DNA of 64,000 nt from Pelomonas dachongensis (GTDB lineage Bacteria > Pseudomonadota > Gammaproteobacteria > Burkholderiales > Burkholderiaceae_C). The stretch spans positions 578,836 to 642,835 of the forward strand of contig NZ_JBIGHY010000003.1 in assembly GCF_043555865.1 (NCBI RefSeq), read 5' to 3'. The notes beneath the pieces were generated by a model. That model saw nothing but the letters and a program-made list of their open reading frames with translations, searched no databases and was not told the origin of the DNA. The position numbers and the translations under genes are program-made. Below, piece after piece: positions 42,772 to 51,945 of the stretch. Within the stretch, counting starts at the first letter, position 1. Every line of letters begins with the position of its first letter.

Positions 42772-44526
42772 ATGACGACTGAGGACAAGAAGAGCAAGGT
42801 CAAGCTGCGTTCGGCCGAGTGGTTCGGCACCCAGGACAAGAACGGCTTCATGTACCGCTCCTGGATGAAGAACCAGGGCATCCCCGATCATGAGTTCCAG
42901 GGCAAGCCCATCATTGGCATCTGCAACACCTGGAGCGAGCTGACGCCCTGCAACGCCCACTTCCGCAAGCTCGCCGAGCATGTGAAGAAGGGCATCCTCG
43001 AAGCCGGCGGCTGGCCGGTCGAGTTCCCGGTGTTCTCCAGCGGCGAGAGCAACCTGCGCCCCACCGCCATGCTGACCCGCAACCTCGCCAGCATGGACGT
43101 CGAGGAGAGCATCCGCGGCAATCCGGTCGATGCGGTCGTGCTGCTGGTGGGCTGCGACAAGACCACGCCCGCGCTGCTGATGGGCGCGGCCAGCGTGGAC
43201 GTGCCGGCCATCGTCGTCACCGGCGGTCCGATGCTCAACGGCAAGCTCAACGGCAAGAACATCGGCTCGGGCACGGCCGTGTGGCAGCTGCACGAGCAGG
43301 TCAAGGCCGGCGAGATCAAGATGCACGACTTCCTGGCCGCCGAGGCCGGCCACTCGCGCTCTGCCGGCACCTGCAACACGATGGGCACCGCGTCCACGAT
43401 GGCCTGCATGGCCGAGTCGCTGGGCACGTCCCTGCCGCACAACGCCGCCATCCCCGCCGTCGATGCACGCCGCTATGTGCTGGCCCACCTGTCCGGCATG
43501 CGCATCGTCGACATGGTGTGGGAAGACCTGCGCCTGTCCAAGGTGCTCACCAAGGAGGCCTTCGAGAACGCCATCCGCGTCAACGCGGCCATCGGCGGCT
43601 CCACCAACGCCGTCATCCACCTGAAGGCCATCGCCGGCCGCATGGGCGTGGACCTGGAGCTGGAAGACTGGACCCGCATCGGCCGCGGCACGCCCACCGT
43701 CGTGGACCTGCTGCCCTCGGGCCGCTTCCTGATGGAAGAGTTCTATTACGCCGGCGGCCTGCCGGGCGTGATCCGCCGCCTGGGCGAAGCCAACCTGCTG
43801 CCCAACCCGACGGCGCTGACCGTCAACGGCAAGAGCCTGTGGGACAACTGCCATGACGCGCCGATCTACGACGACGAAGTCATCCGCCCGCTGGACAAGC
43901 CGCTGATCAAGGACGGGGGCATCTGCATCCTGCGCGGCAACCTCGCGCCGCGCGGCGCCGTGCTGAAGCCCTCGGCCGCCACGCCCGAGCTGATGAAGCA
44001 CCGCGGCCGTGCCGTCGTGTTCGAGAACTTCGACGACTACAAGGCCCGCATCGGCGACCCCGACCTGGACGTCGACGCCAGCTGCATCCTCGTCATGAAG
44101 AACTGCGGCCCCAAGGGCTACCCCGGCATGGCCGAGGTCGGCAACATGGGCCTGCCGCCCAAGATCCTGGCCTCCGGCGTGAAGGACATGGTGCGCATCT
44201 CCGACGCGCGCATGAGCGGCACCGCCTACGGCACGGTCGTGCTGCATGTGGCGCCCGAAGCGCGCGCCGGTGGCCCGCTGGCGGTCGTGCAGGAGGGTGA
44301 CTTCATCGAGCTGGACTGCGCCGCCGGCCGCCTGCACCTGGACGTGTCCGAGGAAGAGCTCGCCAAGCGTCTGCAAGCCTGGGCCGCCGCGCAGACGGTG
44401 GACCCGGCTGACGCCACCGGCTACCGCCACCTCTACGTGCAGCATGTGCTGCAGGCCGACGAGGGCTGTGATTTCGACTTTTTGCGCGGCTGCCGGGGTT
44501 CGGCCGTCCCGCGTCATTCCCATTAA
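42772..44526 (+). CDS. L-arabinonate dehydratase (IlvD/Edd family)
   Basis: A 584-residue enzyme that dehydrates a sugar acid to a 2-keto-3-deoxy acid. The three cluster cysteines Cys60 (LTPCNAH), Cys128 (LVGCDKTTP) and Cys201 (AGTCNTMGT) match those that hold the [2Fe-2S] cluster in the pentonate dehydratases. GHSRSAGTCNTMGTASTM and VRISDARMSGTAYGTV are family signatures. The length and the tail, rich in Cys (EGCDFDFLRGCRG), fit the L-arabinonate/D-xylonate/D-galactonate clade rather than IlvD itself; L-arabinonate is preferred because of the arabinofuranosidases around. Nine bases before the next gene. Confidence 0.85.
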   Translation: MTTEDKKSKVKLRSAEWFGTQDKNGFMYRSWMKNQGIPDHEFQGKPIIGICNTWSELTPCNAHFRKLAEHVKKGILEAGGWPVEFPVFSSGESNLRPTAMLTRNLASMDVEESIRGNPVDAVVLLVGCDKTTPALLMGAASVDVPAIVVTGGPMLNGKLNGKNIGSGTAVWQLHEQVKAGEIKMHDFLAAEAGHSRSAGTCNTMGTASTMACMAESLGTSLPHNAAIPAVDARRYVLAHLSGMRIVDMVWEDLRLSKVLTKEAFENAIRVNAAIGGSTNAVIHLKAIAGRMGVDLELEDWTRIGRGTPTVVDLLPSGRFLMEEFYYAGGLPGVIRRLGEANLLPNPTALTVNGKSLWDNCHDAPIYDDEVIRPLDKPLIKDGGICILRGNLAPRGAVLKPSAATPELMKHRGRAVVFENFDDYKARIGDPDLDVDASCILVMKNCGPKGYPGMAEVGNMGLPPKILASGVKDMVRISDARMSGTAYGTVVLHVAPEARAGGPLAVVQEGDFIELDCAAGRLHLDVSEEELAKRLQAWAAAQTVDPADATGYRHLYVQHVLQADEGCDFDFLRGCRGSAVPRHSH

Positions 44527-44535
44527 GGAGCTCTC

Positions 44536-46122
44536 ATGAGCCACATGATTCAAGGCCTGGCGCTGATCGGCGGCGAGGCGGTCCGCGGCAATGGCGCGGC
44601 CTTCCAGGGCTTCGACCCCAGCAAGAACGAAGCGCTGGGCCCCGACGTCCATTCGGTGGATGTCGCCCAGGTGAACCAGGCCTGTGAACTGGCCAACGCC
44701 GCGTTCGACGCCTTGCGCGCCACCAGCGACCACGAGCGTGCCGACTTCCTGGACCAGATCGCCGCGCAGATCCTGGCGCTGGGTGACGACCTCATCGTGC
44801 GCGCGATGGCCGAGAGCGGCCTGCCGCGTGCCCGCCTGGAAGGCGAGCGCGGCCGCACGATGAACCAGCTGAAGCTGTTCTCGGAACTGCTGCGCGAAGG
44901 CAGCTGGCAGGACGCCCGCATCGACACCGCGCTGCCCACCCGCACGCCGCCGCGGCCGGACCTGCGCCTGCGCTTCATCGGCGTGGGCCCCGTGGCCGTG
45001 TTCGGCGCCAGCAACTTCCCGCTGGCCTTCTCGGTGGCCGGTGGCGACACCGCCGCCGCGCTGGCCGCCGGCTGCCCGGTCGTCGTGAAGGGCCACCCGG
45101 CCCACCCCGGCACGTCCGAGCTGGTGGGCCGCGCCATCGTCGAGGCCGTCAAGCTGTCCGGCCTGCCGGCCGGCGTGTTCGCGCTGCTGCCGGGCCATGG
45201 CAACGACATCGGCACTGCACTCGTGAAGCACCCCGCCATCCAGGCCGTGGGCTTCACCGGCTCGCGCGCCGGCGGCCTGGCGCTGATGGCGGTTGCCGCC
45301 GCGCGCCCGCAGCCCATTCCCGTCTACGCGGAGATGAGCAGCATCAACCCGACCATCCTGCTGCCCGGTGCACTGGCCAAGCGCGGTGCTGAGATCGCCA
45401 CCGGCTTTGCCGGCTCGCTGACGATGGGCGTGGGCCAGTTCTGTACCAACCCCGGCCTGGTGCTGGGCATTGCCAGCGAAGACTTCGACCGCTTCGCCAC
45501 CGCGGCCGCCGAGGCGCTGAAGCCCGTGCCCGCCGCCACCATGCTGACGCCTGGCATCGCCGGCGCCTACCAGCGTGGTGAAGCGGCGCTGGCCAGCCAG
45601 CCGCAGGTGGACGCGCTGCTGCGCGGCACCTCGGCCGCCTGCACCGGCGCGCCCAGCCTGTTCAAGACGACCGGCGCGGCGTTCCTGGCCAACCACGCGA
45701 TGCAGTCAGAGATCTTCGGCCCGGCATCGCTGCTGGTGGCCTGCAAGGACGAGGCCGAGCTGCTGGCCGTCATCGAAGGCCTGGAAGGCCAGCTGACCGC
45801 CACGCTGCAGCTGCAGGACGACGACGAGGCCGATCTCGCCGCCGCCCGCGCGCTGCTGCCGGCGCTGGAGCGCAAGGTCGGCCGCATCCTGGCCAACGGC
45901 TTCCCGACCGGCGTGGAGGTGTCCACGGCCATGGTGCACGGCGGCCCGTTCCCGGCCACCAGCGACGGTCGCAGCAGCTCCGTCGGCACGGCGGCGATCC
46001 AGCGCTTCCTGCGCCCGGTGAGCTACCAGAACCTGCCGCGCGCGCTGCTGCCTGCCGTGCTGCGGGAACCCAACGAACGCGGCGTGTGGCGTCGTCGGGA
46101 TGGAGCCCTGACCCGCAATTGA
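44536..46122 (+). CDS. alpha-ketoglutaric semialdehyde dehydrogenase
   Basis: A 528-residue NAD(P)-dependent aldehyde dehydrogenase that would form 2-oxoglutarate in the last step of the non-phosphorylating pentose route. Catalytic Cys303 (MGVGQFCTNPG) and Glu266 (YAEMSSINP); cofactor segments VGPVAVFGASNFPLAFS and VGFTGSRAG. Length and motif are those of the KGSADH-III group (Azospirillum, Pseudomonas). AAGGAG six bases before ATG 44536. Directly coupled with the dehydratase. Confidence 0.88.
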   Translation: MSHMIQGLALIGGEAVRGNGAAFQGFDPSKNEALGPDVHSVDVAQVNQACELANAAFDALRATSDHERADFLDQIAAQILALGDDLIVRAMAESGLPRARLEGERGRTMNQLKLFSELLREGSWQDARIDTALPTRTPPRPDLRLRFIGVGPVAVFGASNFPLAFSVAGGDTAAALAAGCPVVVKGHPAHPGTSELVGRAIVEAVKLSGLPAGVFALLPGHGNDIGTALVKHPAIQAVGFTGSRAGGLALMAVAAARPQPIPVYAEMSSINPTILLPGALAKRGAEIATGFAGSLTMGVGQFCTNPGLVLGIASEDFDRFATAAAEALKPVPAATMLTPGIAGAYQRGEAALASQPQVDALLRGTSAACTGAPSLFKTTGAAFLANHAMQSEIFGPASLLVACKDEAELLAVIEGLEGQLTATLQLQDDDEADLAAARALLPALERKVGRILANGFPTGVEVSTAMVHGGPFPATSDGRSSSVGTAAIQRFLRPVSYQNLPRALLPAVLREPNERGVWRRRDGALTRN

Positions 46123-46173
46123 AGCCCCTCGTCCAGGGCTTGGCCCTGGCCGGTCCCCCGAGGGGACGGCGAC

Positions 46174-46196
46174 GCTTGCCGGATCGACCGGCAAGC
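46174..46196 (+). other. intercistronic hairpin before the GH51 gene
   Basis: GCTTGCCGG-ATCGA-CCGGCAAGC, a perfect nine-base stem with no T tract. CCCCTCG...CGAGGGG (46134-46166) forms an earlier stem. Likely a message-processing or attenuation site between the oxidation genes and the secreted glycosidases. Confidence 0.5.
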
Positions 46197-46279
46197 ACAT
46201 CGCCAAACCGGGCCGGCTTGGGGCGGCCCGGCGCTCGGCCCGAAGAGGCCAGATAGACAAACCAAAGGAGACAAGACAG

Positions 46280-47824
46280 ATGAAGAAGCAACTGCTGGCC
46301 CTCGTGGCCACGCTGGTGGTGAGCGCGGGCGCGCACGCCGCCGACATCAAGGTCGTCGTCAGCGCCGACCAGCCCGGGCCGGTCATCCACCGCAACATCT
46401 ACGGCCAGTTCGCCGAGCACCTGGGTACCGGCATCTACGAAGGCATGTGGGTGGGCCCCGAGTCCAAGATCCCCAACGTGCGCGGCTGGCGCAAGGACGT
46501 CGTTGCGGCACTGAAGGACCTGAAGGTGCCGCTGGTGCGCTGGCCTGGCGGCTGCTTCGCCGACGAATACCACTGGCGCGACGGCATCGGCCCGCGCAGC
46601 AAGCGCCCCATCAAGGTCAACACCCACTGGGGTGGCGTGCCCGAGAACAACGCCGTGGGCACGCACGAGTTCTTCGATCTGGTCGAGCAGCTGGGCGCCG
46701 AGGCCTACGTGAACGCCAACGTGGGCACCGGCTCGCCGCAGGAAGCGGCCGAGTGGCTGGAGTACATGACTGGCGAGGGCAACGCGACCATCGTCGAGCA
46801 GCGCCGCAAGAACGGCCGCGACAAGCCGTTCCGCGTTCACTACTACGCGCTGGGCAACGAGACCTGGGGCTGCGGCGGCAACATGCGGCCGGAGTACTAC
46901 GCCGACCTGTACCGCCACTGGGCCACCTTCCTGAAGACGCCGGCGCACAACCGCCCGCAGTTCATCGCCAGTGGCGGCAACGACCAGGACACCGCCTGGA
47001 CCGAGGCGCTGAGCAAGAGCGTGCGCCACAACTTCGACGGCATCGCCCACCACGCCTACACCTTCCCCAGCGGCAAGTGGGAGACCAAGGGCGCGGCAGC
47101 CGGCTTCCCGGAGAGCGAATGGGTCGCCATGCTGTCGCAGGTCAAGAAGATCGACGACACGCTGGTCAAGAACAAGGCCATCCTCGACAAGAACGACCCG
47201 AAGAAGAAGCTGGCCATCTACTTCGACGAGTGGGGCAGCTGGTACGACCCGGAACCCGGCAGCAACCCCGGCTTCCTGGTCCAGCGCAACACGCTGCGTG
47301 ACGCGCTGCTGGCAGCGCTGCACTTCAACGTCTTCCACGCCCATGCCGACCGCGTGAAGATGAGCAACATCGCGCAGATGGTCAACGTGCTGCAGGCCAT
47401 GATCCTCACCAGCAAGGACAAGCTGGTGCTGACGCCGACGTACCACGCGTTCAAGCTCTACACGCCGTTCCAGGACGCGACCTCGCTGCCCGTCAAGATC
47501 GAGAACAACCCGACCTACAAGGTCGACAAGTTCGAGATGCCGGGCTTGAGCGTCACCGCAGGCCGTGGCAAGGACGGCAAGCTCTGGGTGGGTCTCGTGA
47601 ACGCCAACGCCACGCAGGCCGCCGAGCTGGACCTGCTGCTGGGCACCAACGCTCCCAAGGCCGTCAAGGGCCAGGTGTTGACCGCCGGCGCAATGGACGC
47701 GCAGAACGAACTGGGCAAGGCGCCGCAGGTGCTGCCTCAGCCGTTCGAGGCGCAGTCGGCCAACGGCAAGCTGACCATCAAGCTGCCGGCCAAGTCCGTC
47801 GTCGTCGTCGCCGTCGAGGGCTGA
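46280..47824 (+). CDS. secreted GH51 alpha-L-arabinofuranosidase
   Basis: A 514-residue exported enzyme. Signal peptide MKKQLLALVATLVVSAGAHA cut after residue 20. The barrel has the acid/base Glu194 (ALGNETWGCGG) and the nucleophile Glu317 (YFDEWGSWYD), both in the usual GH51 surroundings (NIYGQFAEHLG, RWPGGCFADEYHWRDGIG). C-terminal beta-sandwich from about 390. It releases terminal alpha-L-arabinofuranose from arabinan or arabinoxylan, here in the periplasm. AAGGAG and the GGAGACAAG leader precede ATG 46280. Confidence 0.93.
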   Translation: MKKQLLALVATLVVSAGAHAADIKVVVSADQPGPVIHRNIYGQFAEHLGTGIYEGMWVGPESKIPNVRGWRKDVVAALKDLKVPLVRWPGGCFADEYHWRDGIGPRSKRPIKVNTHWGGVPENNAVGTHEFFDLVEQLGAEAYVNANVGTGSPQEAAEWLEYMTGEGNATIVEQRRKNGRDKPFRVHYYALGNETWGCGGNMRPEYYADLYRHWATFLKTPAHNRPQFIASGGNDQDTAWTEALSKSVRHNFDGIAHHAYTFPSGKWETKGAAAGFPESEWVAMLSQVKKIDDTLVKNKAILDKNDPKKKLAIYFDEWGSWYDPEPGSNPGFLVQRNTLRDALLAALHFNVFHAHADRVKMSNIAQMVNVLQAMILTSKDKLVLTPTYHAFKLYTPFQDATSLPVKIENNPTYKVDKFEMPGLSVTAGRGKDGKLWVGLVNANATQAAELDLLLGTNAPKAVKGQVLTAGAMDAQNELGKAPQVLPQPFEAQSANGKLTIKLPAKSVVVVAVEG

Positions 47825-47933
47825 TCGCCCCACTGCACTGACCCGGCTCCGTCCTTGCGACGGGCCGGGCTTTGCCGTGGATGCGTCCCATGGCGGCATA
47901 TCGAAACAGGGATCGAGCACGCGCGCAATGTCA

Positions 47934-47963
47934 TTGGTGTGACCGCGCGTGGCCTCCTAGGCT
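47934..47963 (+). promoter_or_regulatory. predicted promoter of the GH43 lipoprotein gene
   Basis: TTGGTG (47934), 18-bp spacer, TAGGCT (47958), 37 bp before ATG 48001. The -35 region ATGTCATTGGT is the closest match to that of the ABC-transporter operon. Confidence 0.55.
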
Positions 47964-48000
47964 GTGCGCCCACAACCATAGCTACCGGAGACAAGACACC

Positions 48001-49569
48001 ATGGCCTTGCACAAGCGCCGCGACTTCATCGCCGGCACCGCCGCCCTCGCGCTGACCGCGTGTGGCGGCGGTGGCGGCGGCAGCCCCACCCCCGCGCCCA
48101 GCCCCATCACGCCGCCCCCGCCTCCGCCCCCGCCGCCTGCGGCGCCGCCCCCGCCCCCGCCGCCCCCGCCGCCGCCGCCCACGCAGACGGCGCTGACCTT
48201 CGCCAACGCCGGCGTGCATGACCCCTCTGTCATCAAGGCCGACGGCACCTTCTACGTCTTCGGCTCGCACCTCGCGGCCGCCAAGACGACGGACCTGATG
48301 AACTGGACCAAGCTGGCCGACGGCGTCAACAACGCCAACCCCATCTTCGGCAACAAGGTGACCACCGAGCTGGCCGAGACGCTGGCCTGGGCCGAGACCA
48401 CCACGCTGTGGGCGCCCGACGTCATCAAGCTGGCCGACAACAAGTTCTACATGTACTACTGCGCCTGCAAGGGCGACTCGCCGCGCTCGGCGCTGGGCAT
48501 CGCCGTGGCCGACAAGGTGGACGGCCCCTACGTCAACAAGCAGGTCGTGCTGAAGTCGGGCATGTGGGGCCTGCCCAGCGAGGACGGCACCGTCTACGAC
48601 GCCACCAAGCATCCCAATGCGGTGGACCCCGCCGTGTTTGCCGATGCGACGGGCAAGCTGTGGATGGTCTACGGCTCGTACTCGGGCGGCATCTTCATCC
48701 TGCAGCTCAACGCGACGACCGGCGTGCCGCTGCCTGGCCAGGGCTATGGCAAGCACCTGATGGGCGGCAACCATGCGCGCATCGAAGGGGCCTACATCCT
48801 GTACAGCCCCGAGAGCCAGTACTACTACCTGTTCGTCTCCTTCGGCGGCCTCGGTGCCGACGCGGGCGGCGGCTACAACGTGCGCGTCGCGCGCTCGCGC
48901 AACCCCGATGGCCCCTACGTGGACGGCGCCGGCAAGGACATGTCCACCGTCAAGGCCGACCCCACCAAGCCGCTGTTCGATGACGCCAGCATCACGCCGC
49001 ACGGCATGAAGCTGATGGGCGCCCACCAGTTTGCCAACGCCACTGGCGAGACCGGCACGGCGCTGGGCTACGTCTCGCCCGGCCACAACTCGGCCTACTA
49101 CGACGCGGCGACCAAGCAGTACTTCATCATCTTCCACACGCGCTTCCCCGGCACCGGCGAGCTCCACGAGATCCGCACGCACGAGATGCACCTGAACGAG
49201 GACGGCTGGCCGGTCATCGCGCCGCTGCGTTATGCGCCGCTGAGCCTGGCCAGCCCGGCGCAGACGGCCGACGTGAGCGCCGCCCAGGCGGCAGGCACGT
49301 ACAAGCTGGTCAACCACGCCAAGGACATCGCCGCCGCGGCCAAGGCGTCCATCAACGTGGTGCTGAACGCCGACGGCACGGTGACCGGCGGCATGACCGG
49401 CACGTGGACACACAAGGGCAGCAACAAACTCAGCGTGGTGAGCGCCGGCGTGACCTATTCGGGCGTACTGTCCCGGCAGTGGAATACCAACGCGAGTGCT
49501 TTCGTCGTGAGCTTCTCCGCCCTGTCTGCCGGCGGCGTGTCGTTGTGGGCCATCCGAACCGGAGCTTGA
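48001..49569 (+). CDS. GH43 endo-arabinanase-like lipoprotein
   Basis: A 522-residue exported lipoprotein. Twin-Arg-like KRRDF and lipobox ALTAC (Cys21), then a long linker of Gly and Pro (about 22-62), the catalytic propeller (about 66-410), and a C-terminal beta domain (about 420-522, AGTYKLVNHAKDI...). Asp74 (VHDPSVI), Asp209 (AVDPAVF) and Glu262 (RIEGAYI) are the three carboxylates. The pattern with GHNSAYYD and the C-terminal domain fits extracellular endo-alpha-1,5-L-arabinanases, so it would cut the arabinan backbone at the cell surface. One base before the next gene. Confidence 0.88.
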   Translation: MALHKRRDFIAGTAALALTACGGGGGGSPTPAPSPITPPPPPPPPPAAPPPPPPPPPPPPTQTALTFANAGVHDPSVIKADGTFYVFGSHLAAAKTTDLMNWTKLADGVNNANPIFGNKVTTELAETLAWAETTTLWAPDVIKLADNKFYMYYCACKGDSPRSALGIAVADKVDGPYVNKQVVLKSGMWGLPSEDGTVYDATKHPNAVDPAVFADATGKLWMVYGSYSGGIFILQLNATTGVPLPGQGYGKHLMGGNHARIEGAYILYSPESQYYYLFVSFGGLGADAGGGYNVRVARSRNPDGPYVDGAGKDMSTVKADPTKPLFDDASITPHGMKLMGAHQFANATGETGTALGYVSPGHNSAYYDAATKQYFIIFHTRFPGTGELHEIRTHEMHLNEDGWPVIAPLRYAPLSLASPAQTADVSAAQAAGTYKLVNHAKDIAAAAKASINVVLNADGTVTGGMTGTWTHKGSNKLSVVSAGVTYSGVLSRQWNTNASAFVVSFSALSAGGVSLWAIRTGA

Positions 49570-49570
49570 T

Positions 49571-51925
49571 GTGAGAAAGCTGCTCGCCTCGCTGGCCCTT
49601 GTGGTCTGTGCCCACAGCGCCGGTGCGGCGACGCAGCTGTTCCCGCTGGAACGCGTGCGCCTGCTGGACGGCCCTTTCAAGGCCGCGCAGGACACCGACC
49701 TGAACTACCTGATGGCGCTGGACGCCGACAAGCTGCTGGCGCCCTTCCTGCGCGAGGCCGGCTTGCCGGCCAAGGCGCCGACCTATGGCAACTGGGAGTC
49801 CACGGGCCTGGACGGCCACATGGGCGGCCACTACATCTCGGCGCTGGCGTTGATGGTGGCGTCCACCGGCGACGCGCAGGCGAAGCAGAAGCTGGACTAC
49901 GCCATCGCCGAGCTGAAGCGCTGTCAGGACGCCTTGGGCACCGGCTACATCGGCGGCGTGCCCGACGGTGCCAAGGCCTGGGCCGACGTCGCAGCGGGGC
50001 GGCTCAAGGTGGACAGCTTCTCGGTCAATGGCCGCTGGGTGCCCTGGTACAACATCCACAAGGTCTTCGCCGGCCTGCGCGACGCCTGGGTCTACACCGG
50101 CAACGCGGACGCCAAGGCCATGCTGGTCAAGCTGTCCGATTGGGCCTTGCGGCTGACCACGCCGCTGAGCGAAGCGCAGATGCAGGACATGCTGCGCGCC
50201 GAGCACGGCGGCATGAACGAGGTGCTGGCCGACGTGTCGCAGATGACCGGCGACCTGCGCTACCTGGCGCTGGCGCGGCGCTTCTCGCACCAGGCCCTGC
50301 TACAGCCGCTGGCCCAGGGCCGTGACAAGCTGACCGGCCTGCATGCCAACACGCAGATCCCCAAGGTCATCGGCTTCGCGCGCCTGGCGCAACTCACCGG
50401 CGAGGACGAGTCCCGGCAGGCGGCCGAGTTCTTCTGGCGCACGGTGGTGGACAAACGCTCCGTCGCCATCGGCGGCAACAGCGTGAAGGAGCACTTTCAC
50501 CCCGACACCGACTTCAAGCCGATGCTCAACGAGGTGGAGGGGCCGGAGACCTGCAACAGCTACAACATGCTGAAGCTGACGGCGCTGCTGGCGCAGGCGT
50601 CGCCGCAGGTGGGCCGGTACGCCGACTACTACGAGCGCACGCTCTACAACCACATCCTGGCCTCCCAGCATCCGCAGGGCGGCTTCGTCTACTTCACGCC
50701 GATGCGGCCGCAGCACTACCGCGTCTACTCGCAGGTGCACGACGGCATGTGGTGCTGCGTGGGCTCGGGCATCGAGAGCCATGCGCGCCACGGCGAGTTC
50801 GTCTACGCGCATGACGGCGATGCGCTGCACGTGAACCTGTTCGTCGCCTCCACGCTGGACTGGCGCGAGCGCGGCATCAAGCTGACGCAGAGCACCCGCT
50901 TCCCCGACGAGTCGCGCACGCGGCTGACGGTGGACGGCACCGGCACGTTCGCGCTGAAGATTCGCTATCCCGGCTGGGTCGCGCCCGGCGCGCTGAAGGT
51001 CAGGGTCAACGGCAAGGCGGTGGCCGTGAAGGCCAGGCCCGGCGGCCAGGTCGAACTGCGCCGCGACTGGAAGACGGGCGACCACGTGGACGTGGAGCTG
51101 CCCATGCGCACGACGCTGGAGCCACTGCACGGCATGAAGAATTTTGTTGCCGTGCTGCATGGCCCCATCGTGCTGGCGGCCAAGACGCCGCAGCCGGGCG
51201 AGACGCTGAACTTCCGCGCCGACGCCTCGCGCATGGGGCACATCGCGCACGGCGCCGTGTGCCCGCAGGAGGCCGCGCCGGTGTTCGTCAGCGACAAGGC
51301 AGACTTCATCCGCCGCTTCAAGCCCGTGCCCGGCCAGCCGCTGACCTTCACCGCGCCGGGGCTGATCCACGGCGCCAAGGGTGAAGAGAAGCTGCAGCTC
51401 ATCCCGTTCTTCCGGCTGCACGATTCGCGCTACATGCTCTATTGGGGCCGCAGCACGCCGGCCCAGCAGAGCCTGATGCGGGCAGAGTTGGCCCAGGCCG
51501 AGCAAGCCCGACTGGCGCTCGATGCCATCACCATCGACCAGGTGGCACCGGGCGAGCAGCAGCCCGAGTCCGACCATTTCTTCAAGGGCGAGGGCGCCGA
51601 GAGCGGCATTGCGCCGGCCGGCCGCTGGCGGCATGCGAAGAAGTGGTTCAGCTACGAGCTCAACGATGCGAAGGTCGAGGCCCGCGCGCTGCGCCTGAGC
51701 TTTTCCACGCGCGACAACGGCCGCCGCTTCGAGCTGGTCGTCAATGGCCAGCCCGTTGCCGACATCGAGCTGGCGTCGGACGCCGCTCAGGAAGCCATCT
51801 ACACGCGTGACTTCGAGCTGCCTGCGGACCTGGTGCGCGCTGCCGGCGGCAAGCTCAGCGTGAAGTTCGTGGCCAAGCCGGGCAGCATGGCCGGTGGCCT
51901 GTACGGCCTGCGGCTGCTGCGCTGA
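49571..51925 (+). CDS. GH127-like beta-L-arabinofuranosidase
   Basis: A 784-residue exported enzyme (signal to about residue 19). The (alpha/alpha)6 barrel has NWESTGLDGHMGGHYISALA and WYNIHKVFAGL. Glu326 and Cys328 (EGPETCNSYNM) with Cys395-Cys396 (GMWCCVGSG) match the zinc-bound Glu-Cys catalytic arrangement described for Bifidobacterium HypBA1. The usual target is a beta-L-arabinofuranosyl unit in hydroxyproline-rich glycoproteins or pectin side chains. GTG start at 49571 with GGAG six bases before; overlapping-style spacing to the GH43. Confidence 0.9.
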   Translation: MRKLLASLALVVCAHSAGAATQLFPLERVRLLDGPFKAAQDTDLNYLMALDADKLLAPFLREAGLPAKAPTYGNWESTGLDGHMGGHYISALALMVASTGDAQAKQKLDYAIAELKRCQDALGTGYIGGVPDGAKAWADVAAGRLKVDSFSVNGRWVPWYNIHKVFAGLRDAWVYTGNADAKAMLVKLSDWALRLTTPLSEAQMQDMLRAEHGGMNEVLADVSQMTGDLRYLALARRFSHQALLQPLAQGRDKLTGLHANTQIPKVIGFARLAQLTGEDESRQAAEFFWRTVVDKRSVAIGGNSVKEHFHPDTDFKPMLNEVEGPETCNSYNMLKLTALLAQASPQVGRYADYYERTLYNHILASQHPQGGFVYFTPMRPQHYRVYSQVHDGMWCCVGSGIESHARHGEFVYAHDGDALHVNLFVASTLDWRERGIKLTQSTRFPDESRTRLTVDGTGTFALKIRYPGWVAPGALKVRVNGKAVAVKARPGGQVELRRDWKTGDHVDVELPMRTTLEPLHGMKNFVAVLHGPIVLAAKTPQPGETLNFRADASRMGHIAHGAVCPQEAAPVFVSDKADFIRRFKPVPGQPLTFTAPGLIHGAKGEEKLQLIPFFRLHDSRYMLYWGRSTPAQQSLMRAELAQAEQARLALDAITIDQVAPGEQQPESDHFFKGEGAESGIAPAGRWRHAKKWFSYELNDAKVEARALRLSFSTRDNGRRFELVVNGQPVADIELASDAAQEAIYTRDFELPADLVRAAGGKLSVKFVAKPGSMAGGLYGLRLLR

Positions 51926-51945
51926 ATCCAAGCCCCGGGGTCCGA

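Noticed and set aside
42673..45696. A 1007-residue open frame on the minus strand opposite the dehydratase and aldehyde dehydrogenase genes
   Set aside because: It mirrors two well-identified plus-strand genes, is rich in Gln, His, Arg and Ala as expected of antisense high-GC frames, and shows no domain.
45770..47920. A 716-residue minus-strand frame opposite GH51
   Set aside because: Same antisense composition; the catalytic motifs of GH51 are on the plus strand with a signal peptide and ribosome site.
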